Origin: Elymus sibiricus
Lineage: Eukaryota; Streptophyta; Magnoliopsida; Poales; Poaceae
NCBI GenBank assembly: GCA_039707655.1
Contig: CM077674.1
Coordinates: 238,553,904 to 238,617,903, forward strand
DNA length: 64,000 nucleotides
Reading direction: 5' to 3'
A program made the translations under genes and the position numbers. Shown in pieces: positions 57,688-64,000 of the stretch. The notes beneath the pieces were generated by a model. It was not told the origin of the DNA. It did no database searches and saw only the letters and a list, made by a program, of their open reading frames with translations. Each line of letters begins with the position of its first letter. Position 1 is the first letter of the stretch.

Positions 57688-59767
57688 CTCCCCCAAGCTT
57701 AAACCTTTGCTTGTCCTCAAGCAATTCAGTTGACAAACTAAAAGTGAGAAAGAAAAACTTTTACAAACTCTTTTGTTCTTGTGTTTCATATACATACTTA
57801 AATAGCAGCCACGGTTTCAGCAATGCTCATAACTAACCACATTCATGATGACATTTTAGAAACTCTACTCACTCATATCAATGGCATAAACAACTAGAGA
57901 GCAATAATAAGATATCTCAAATGTAAACAATTTGTTAAAACAATCATGATATAATATGGCAACATTGGTATCTCGCAAGACCTTTTTGAGACCGCAAAAC
58001 ATAAATGCAAAGTACCTCCAAAGTTCTAGCAGCGACTAAACATTGTAATTCATGGTAGAAAAGATCCAGTCATGCTAACATACAACATCAATTATCACAA
58101 TGCATAGGAATGACAATATTGCTCTCAGGTCTGGTGCTTGTAAGGAAAGGTGATGACGCAACATAAAAGTAAATAGATAGTCCCTTCGCAGAGGGAAGCA
58201 GGGATTTGCAGAGGTGCCAGAGCTCAAGTTTTTAAAACAGAGATAAATGAAATTTTGAGAAATGCACTCTTCTAGTTTACTTTGTGACCATCAGCTATCA
58301 CTATCTTCCATGCTAAACACATTAGTAGCGGTTCCCAAGCGATAAAAGTAAATGTTGACTCCCCCTCCACCAACAATCACACTCCACGGCGGGCCGAATC
58401 CATGGGTACCATCCAAACAGACATCAATCCAGGGGGAGTTTCGTTTAGTTATTTGTAATTTTTGATTTCGGGACTGGGAATCCCTTTGCCACTCTTTTCT
58501 CATGCAATGATAAGTGAATAAACACTCATCCTGAGAAACCCGCTTAGCATGGAAGATACCAACTACCTCCTGTCACTCCATAAGCAATCGAAGCACACAA
58601 AAACGGGAGTTTATTTGACATTTTTAGAGATGGCACATGCAAATTTACTTGGAACGGCAGGGTAATACCGCATATAGGTAGGTATGGTGGACTCATATGG
58701 AATAACTGGGGTTTTAGGATTTTGGATGCACCAGCATTATTCCCGCTTAGTACAGGTGAAGGCTAGAAAATAGGTTGGGAAGCGACCAGCTAGAGAGCGA
58801 ACACGGTCATTAACATGCATCATAATAATCATCATTGTACACTAGCATGAGTAGGATATAAACACCATGAACATAAATATCATCGAAGCTATGTTGGTTT
58901 TGAATCAACTACATGCGTGAACATGTGCCAAGTCAAGTCACTTGAAACATTCAGAGGAGGATACCATGTCATCATACTACATCACAGTCATTCTAATGCA
59001 TGTTGACACTCAAGATAAATCATTATCCACTCCTAGCTATTAAGCATGGCATGAGCAACTATAATCTCTAATTGTCATCATAAACATGTTTGATCATAAT
59101 CATGCTAAGTCATGGCTACTAAGATAAACATATTTAGAAAAACAAAAACAAGTTGAGTTCATACCAGCTTTTCTTTGCCACAGTCAGTTCATCAAATCAT
59201 CGTCATTATTGCCTTTCACTTGCACGACCGAATGATAAGAAAATAATAAGTGCAAGTGTAGCATGGACTAAGCTGGAATCTGCAAAACACTTTATTCGAC
59301 CAAGAGAAGACATAATAGCTTGGGCTCATTAAATAAACAATAATGCATATGAGATCCACTCATCATTTCATCGTGGTCTTCTCATTACTAAGACTCAACA
59401 AAAAGGAAAAGAAATTCAGAGAAACACACTGGAAATATTTTTGGAGTTTTTGGTTTTTCGAGAAGAAAAGCAAAGCAAAGAGAAGAGGAAAAACAAAAAC
59501 AAGAAAACTATTTACACGGGAAATGTTTTCTCTTATATTGCAACTAATTAAACTTAGAAGGAAAAACCGAAAAGAAGCAAGAAATATTTTTGGGATTTTC
59601 TCAAAGTTTTTCAAACACACAAAAAGAAAGCAAGAAAATTAATCTAGCATGGATAATACAATGAAAACATATGAGCACCGACAACTGGAATGAAATGTGT
59701 GAACATGAATGTAATGTCGGTGAGAAATGCGTACTCCCCAAGCTTAGGCTTTTGCCTAGCTTGGCAA
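57688..59767 (-). other. Element M 3' non-coding region
   Basis: The polypurine tract on the minus strand is TTTAAGCTTGGGGGAGC. The block 58610-58700 (GGCACATGCAAATTTACTTGG, TAGGTAGGTATGGTGGA) is shared with G, as are CAGAGGGAAGCA...GTGCCAGAGCTC (58190-58215) and CTTCCATGCTAA (58303). An A/G-rich tract at 59395-59640 gives a lysine-rich frame that I do not treat as a gene. Confidence 0.7.
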
Positions 59768-60808
59768 TCACCACCCGTAGTAGCCATCTGGTCCCATCTC
59801 AAAGTGCGGCGGAGCTGGCACGTAAGCGTCCCACTCCTGAGGCTCCTCCTCAACAGGGGGGTTCCGGAAGGCAATGATGTCTGCAGGCATAATCCTGTAT
59901 CCTCCCCTGGCTATAGGATCAAACAAAGCAGGTGCAGGCAAAGGAATAACATCACGGGTATCTACGCTGAATACTATGTTATAAGGGAACTCACAAGTGG
60001 TGTCCTCGACGTCTAGAAACTGATGATGCATCATGGACTGACGATCTAAGTAAACTTTAGGGAAACAAGGGTCGTGCTCACGGATCTGGATGTTAAAGTG
60101 AGCTGCTAAACGAGTAGCGTAAATACCTCCATGAATCTTACCCTTACTTCTGTTAAGATGCAAATGACGCGCCACGATAGCTCCTAAGCTATAAGTGTTA
60201 TCTCCATGAAGCGCGTGACGTAAAACAGCTAAGTCAGGGGCACTGAGCGCACTAACCTTCTCTCTAGCGAGTAAACACTTCGCGATAAATATGGCAAAAT
60301 AACGCACTGAAGGAAAATGCAAGCTAGCAGGTGTAGCACTCGATACTCCCACCGACAAAGTATGATAAAACTCCTCAAACCCCACTAGTCTAGGCTCTCT
60401 TATATCCCCGTCAGAAGGGATCAAGCATACATTGCAAAACTCAGCTAGTGGCATCTGATGGGGTTCAGCATATAAGTTAAAGTGCACCTCCGGAGGGTCA
60501 TTCCTACTCAGAAAAGTAAAACTTTGCACAAAGGAATTTGTAAGGAGGCAATATTGTTCACACTCATCTGCAATGAAGTTGGCAAGACCAGCATTAGCAG
60601 CATATTGTTCGAACTCTTGACGGATCCCAGCTGCTTCCATGAACGGGTAGTGTGGCCATTGGCATGGCTGTACCTCCACATTCCTCCGGAGACTGAGATC
60701 TTTGTCGGATGACTCCCCAATAACCCCCTTGGCATTCTTCTTGGAGGCAAACCTCATGAAGAAACCCATCTTGTTCCTATGAACAAAATTTTGAAATTTT
60801 TGGTCCAC
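59768..60808 (-). CDS. ORF1 of Athila-type element M (Athila ORF-1-like, gag position)
   Basis: An uninterrupted 346-codon frame runs from an ATG at 60806-60808 to the stop at 59768. A second ATG at about 60769 (MGFFMRFASKKNAKG) is an equally plausible start. Hallmarks include FFMRFASKKNAKGVIG, then VRYFAIFIAKCLLAREKV, GDNTYSLGAIVARHLHLN, IHGGIYATRLAAHFNI and RQSMMHHQFLDVED. The arrangement resembles the plant Athila ORF-1 family (PF03078-like). It ends in a proline- and acid-rich tail (NPPVEEEPQEWDAYVPAPP). It lies first after the missing leader, where gag belongs. It is the longest undamaged closed frame in the window, so the element is fairly young. Family assignment is by pattern; no RT or integrase follows within the element. 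Confidence 0.72.
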   Translation of the reverse strand: MDQKFQNFVHRNKMGFFMRFASKKNAKGVIGESSDKDLSLRRNVEVQPCQWPHYPFMEAAGIRQEFEQYAANAGLANFIADECEQYCLLTNSFVQSFTFLSRNDPPEVHFNLYAEPHQMPLAEFCNVCLIPSDGDIREPRLVGFEEFYHTLSVGVSSATPASLHFPSVRYFAIFIAKCLLAREKVSALSAPDLAVLRHALHGDNTYSLGAIVARHLHLNRSKGKIHGGIYATRLAAHFNIQIREHDPCFPKVYLDRQSMMHHQFLDVEDTTCEFPYNIVFSVDTRDVIPLPAPALFDPIARGGYRIMPADIIAFRNPPVEEEPQEWDAYVPAPPHFEMGPDGYYGW

Positions 60809-60920
60809 AAAACTTTGTCAACAAAACTTCACAAGATTAATACCAACTACTCCTAGGGGAGCATAGAAACCATAGCAAGCATTCAAACTACTTAGAGCTC
60901 TAAGAATTCAACATGCAAGC

Positions 60921-62570
60921 TGATACGTCTCCAATGTATCTATAATTTATGAAGTATTCATGCCATATTTATAATAATTCTATATGGTTTTGGTATGATT
61001 TGATTAGAACTAACCCGGACTGACGCTATTTTCAGCAGAACTACCATGGTGTTGTTTTTGTGCAGAAAATCAAAGTTCTCCAAATGGAACGAAACTTTTT
61101 GACGATTTTTTCTGGTCCAGAAGACCACCGAAGGACCGAAGAACTATCGGAGAGGCAACCCGAGGTGGGCACCACCCACCAGCACACGCCAGGGGGGCCC
61201 GGCGCGGCCTGATGGGTTGTGCCCTCCTCGGAGGCCTCCCGCACCGCCTCTTCGCCCTATAAATTCCCAAATATTCCAAAAACCTCGGTGGTAACCCTAG
61301 ATCAGAAGTTCCGCTGCCGCAAGCCTCTGTAGCCATGAAAAACCAATCGGGAGCCCGTTCCGGCACCCTGCCGGAGGGGGAAACCATCACCGGAGGCCAT
61401 CTTCATCATCCCGGAGGTCTCCATGATGAGGAGGGAGTAGTTCTCCCTCGGGGCTGAGGGTATGTACCAATAGCTATGTGGTGTATCTCTCTCTCTCTCG
61501 TGTTCTTGAGATGGAACGATCTTGATGTAAACACGGGCTTTGTTGCTATAGATGAATCATATGGAGTTTTTCCCCTCTCTATCTTCTTGATGAATTGAGT
61601 TTTCCCTTTGAGGTTTTGCTGTCGGATTGAGTCTTTAATGATTTGAGAGCACTTGATATGTGTTTTGCATGAGGATATCTGTAGTGACATTGGGATATCC
61701 AATTGAGTTACTTGATGCATGTTATTGTGATCAACTTGCGGGTTTCGTGACTTTGGGATCTATGCATAGGGGTTGGCACACGTTCTTGTCTTGACTCTCC
61801 GGTAGAAACTTTGGGGCACTCTTTGAGGTTCTTTTGGTTGGATTGAGTAGATGAATCTGAAATTGTGTGATACATATCGCATAACCAAACCCACGGATAT
61901 TCGTGGTGACATTGGAATATCTAGGTGACATTAGGGTCTTGGTTGATTTGCATCTTAAGGTGTTATTCTAGTATGAACTCTAGTTCATAGATTGATCGGA
62001 AAGGATTCTTGTATGAACTCTAGTTCATAAGATTGATCGGAAAGAATAACTTTGTGGTGGTTTCGTACCCAACAACAATATCTTCGTTTGTTCTCCGCTA
62101 TTAGTGACTTTGGAGTGAACTCTTCATCGCACATGAGGGATTTCCATATGATTCAACTATGTCAACACTGTTGAGAGATCGCACTAGTGAAAGTATGAAC
62201 CCTAGGCCTTGTTTCTAAGCATTGCAACACCGTTTTTGTGCCCGTCTACTACTTGCTACCTTGCTGTTTTTATAATTTTAGATTACAAAAACAAATATCT
62301 ACCATCCATACTACACTTGTTTTACCATCTCTTCACCGAACTAGTGCACCTATACAACTTACCATTGTATTGGGTGTGTTGGGGAGACAAGAGATTTCTT
62401 GTTTTTGATTGCAGGGTTGCTTGAGAGAGACCATCTTCAACCTACGCCTCCCACGGATTGATAAACCTTAGATCATCCACTTGAGGGAAAATTTGCTACT
62501 GTCCTACAAAACCCTGCGCTTGGGGGCCCAACAAAGGTCTACAAGAAGAAAGGTTGCGTAGTAGACATCA
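60921..62570 (+). repeat. 5' LTR of N, mosaic
   Basis: It starts TGATACGTCTCCAATGTATC and ends GTAGACATCA, 1650 bp. Bases 61005-61090 match the LTR start of M, while about 61310 onward matches L closely. CCTATAAATTCCC near 61257 may be the TATA box. Confidence 0.85.
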
Positions 62571-62580
62571 AGCTATTTTC

Positions 62581-62598
62581 TGGCGCCGTTGCCGGGGA
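62581..62598 (+). promoter_or_regulatory. Primer-binding site of N
   Basis: TGGCGCCGTTGCCGGGGA lies 10 bases after the LTR end. Confidence 0.88.
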
Positions 62599-62694
62599 GG
62601 TTAGTGCTTGAAGGTATATCTTTAGATCTTGCAATCGAATCTTTTAGTTTCTTGTTTTATCACTAGTTTGGTTTTATAAAAGGAAAGCTAAAAA

Positions 62695-64000
62695 ATGGAG
62701 ATTGGGTTACCTCAAGTTGTTCGCTATCTTTATAATGTTTATCTTGAGAAAAAGGATTCCGATAGTTGTGCTCAATTGCTAGAAAAAGAATTCAACAAAA
62801 TTTATGGCATAGAAGCGTTGGATGATGAGCATGATTGCAATGTTGCTAGTGTGAATTCTTTGAATATCCATGTTACCAATGATGATTGCACTAGTCATGA
62901 TAATGATGTCTCCTATAATAATGTCGATTTTTGCGGAGTGAATTGGGAGTGCATTTGGACACCAAAAAGAGAAGATAGATTTTGCAAGAAGCATAAATAT
63001 TTAGAAATGAAAAAGTTGCAAGAGAGGCTTGATGATTGTGCTGAAAGATTTAATTTTTCTCGCCATCCTTGTGAACTTTGCAATGAACATGGTCATTTAA
63101 ATCTTCAATGCTATTTGTTTGATGATCGAATCGTGTCCAAAAATTGTGATAGCTTGATTACCCTTGAGCATCATAAAGAGCTTAGTCTTCTTTTGGGGTA
63201 TGAAGAAATGAAACGTATAACCGAGGGTATTCCAAAATTTAATCTCGATAGATTTCTTGATTTTGATCTAGAGGAAATTTATATGTTCTGTGTGGTGAAT
63301 TGCATTGAGAATCCTTATGTTGCCAATTATTTAAAGGGAAGAAAACAACTAGAGGATGAAGAGAATACTAATGAAGGGGAAGAGATGCCCCAATACCCTC
63401 CTAGTGTTTCTTATGATGATTCAGGTAACAAGGAGGAGCTTCCTATTCAATCAATCTCTTCAACAAGAAGCTCGAAAATAATGATTAAACCCACACACCA
63501 TGTGGTGAAGAAGAAGAAGAGAAGGAAAAGTAGAGGTAAAAAGGCAACTCTCCCAAGTAATATTGCTTCTATCACCATTGTGCCTCATGAAAGTGAATCA
63601 AATATGTTGATGGAGGATGATGATATTGAGTATGATTTTGTGATACCTACTACTTGTTGTGATGATTGTGATTGGGAAGACAATGATGTCTCTTATGATC
63701 TTGAAAATCTTTTTGGCACTTGCTTGGAGGAATATGATAATAATGTTTGCTATACTATTGGTGCCATTCATGCTATTGATAAGAATGATTGTGATGATAT
63801 GCAAAACCTCAAGCTTGGGGATGCTATGTTTGATGAGTTTGAAATGTTTGAAGATTTATTTGCTGGAATTAATGCTTGTCCTAAGCTTGAGGATGTTTTG
63901 CATAATGAATATGATCCTTTTATTCCCTCTACTTTCGATAAGAAAATTTATTATGATGATAGCATGCCTCCTATTTATGATGATTACAATGATGAAAGTG
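62695..64000 (+). CDS. Acidic zinc-knuckle protein of element N (partial, open to window end)
   Basis: From ATG 62695 the frame stays open for 435 codons to the window edge. The start (MEIGLPQVVRYLYNVYLEKK) matches the N terminus of L's protein. Residues 126-139 form a perfect CCHC knuckle, CELCNEHGHLNLQC (C126, C129, H134, C139), as in retroviral-type nucleocapsids. A basic stretch at about 270-283 (VVKKKKRRKSRGKK) could be a nuclear-localisation or RNA-binding segment. Later blocks, WEDNDVSYDLENLF, DMQNLKLGDAMFDEF and YYDDSMPPIYDDY, tie it to G and L. The position directly after the PBS and the knuckle suggest a gag-like role; this is inference. The C terminus lies outside the window. Confidence 0.75.
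   Translation, partial: MEIGLPQVVRYLYNVYLEKKDSDSCAQLLEKEFNKIYGIEALDDEHDCNVASVNSLNIHVTNDDCTSHDNDVSYNNVDFCGVNWECIWTPKREDRFCKKHKYLEMKKLQERLDDCAERFNFSRHPCELCNEHGHLNLQCYLFDDRIVSKNCDSLITLEHHKELSLLLGYEEMKRITEGIPKFNLDRFLDFDLEEIYMFCVVNCIENPYVANYLKGRKQLEDEENTNEGEEMPQYPPSVSYDDSGNKEELPIQSISSTRSSKIMIKPTHHVVKKKKRRKSRGKKATLPSNIASITIVPHESESNMLMEDDDIEYDFVIPTTCCDDCDWEDNDVSYDLENLFGTCLEEYDNNVCYTIGAIHAIDKNDCDDMQNLKLGDAMFDEFEMFEDLFAGINACPKLEDVLHNEYDPFIPSTFDKKIYYDDSMPPIYDDYNDES

Larger units (their letters stand above)
56271..60920 (-). mobile_element. Athila-type Gypsy element M, 3' part
   Basis: Minus-strand order from the right: ORF1 (59768-60808), non-coding region, polypurine tract (57688-57702), 3' LTR (56271-57687). 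Its PBS and 5' LTR are missing because element N starts at 60921, probably within M's leader. Confidence 0.8.
60921..64000 (+). mobile_element. Athila-type element N, runs off the right edge
   Basis: The 5' LTR (60921-62570), PBS and an open acidic ORF with zinc knuckle are present; the remainder is beyond the window. It sits in the leader of M, with CAAGC (60916-60920) as the expected TSD. Confidence 0.85.

Noticed and set aside
59343..59642. Lysine-rich 99-codon frame
   Set aside because: It lies in an A/G-rich non-coding part of element M, on the strand opposite to the element, with no similarity to a known protein.

Overview
The window is about 64 kb of intergenic DNA from a large grass genome, almost certainly Triticeae (wheat, Aegilops or barley type). 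It is filled with nested LTR retrotransposons and two CACTA DNA transposons. I see no host single-copy gene, rRNA, tRNA gene or CRISPR array. Nearly every coding stretch belongs to a mobile element, and most carry stops or frameshifts. Family attributions rest on recognised protein motifs, terminal sequences, primer-binding sites (PBS) and target-site duplications (TSDs); no database search was run.

Layout, left to right. (A) 1-7853: right part of a CACTA element with a decayed TNP2-type transposase (+), a convergent zf-GRF gene remnant (-), three subterminal repeat arrays and the 3' terminus. (B) 7854-11741: right half of a Sirevirus-like Copia element that A interrupted (RT, RNase H, many polypurine tracts, 3' LTR). 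(C) 11742-17871, resuming 40661-40837: a decayed Copia element whose 3' LTR was split by D. (D) 17872-40655, minus strand: a Tat-lineage Gypsy element with LTRs of 473 and 471 bp and a GGTGG/GGCGG TSD. It has gag-protease but no recognisable pol, and it carries the lineage's antisense ORF. Inside D lie E (19299-23276), a CACTA element carrying an intron-containing B3-like gene, and F (26992-37295), a TGTAACACCC-type insertion that may be a solo LTR. F is itself split by G (27849-34777), a young non-autonomous Athila-type element with both LTRs and a perfect ACTCC TSD.

Right of C come H (40838 to about 42530), a Sirevirus-type LTR/leader fragment rich in CCGGATGTCCGG palindromes; I (about 42535-45832), the 5' half of a minus-strand Tat-type Gypsy element with RT; and J (45833-46783), a fragment of another Tat antisense ORF. 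The last 17 kb is a series of left halves of Athila-type elements: K (46784-51899,+), L (51900-56270,+), M (56271-60920,-) and N (60921 to window end,+). Each begins inside the previous one, so their right halves should lie beyond the window in reverse order.

The most notable material is the G/K/L/M/N group. G, K, L and N share an acidic protein of unknown function. In N this protein is uninterrupted to the window edge and contains a CCHC zinc knuckle that L has lost by internal deletion. G, K and L share a twin-hairpin module, and the LTRs of the group look like mosaics. The B3-like gene inside CACTA element E is the other candidate for something not routinely annotated.
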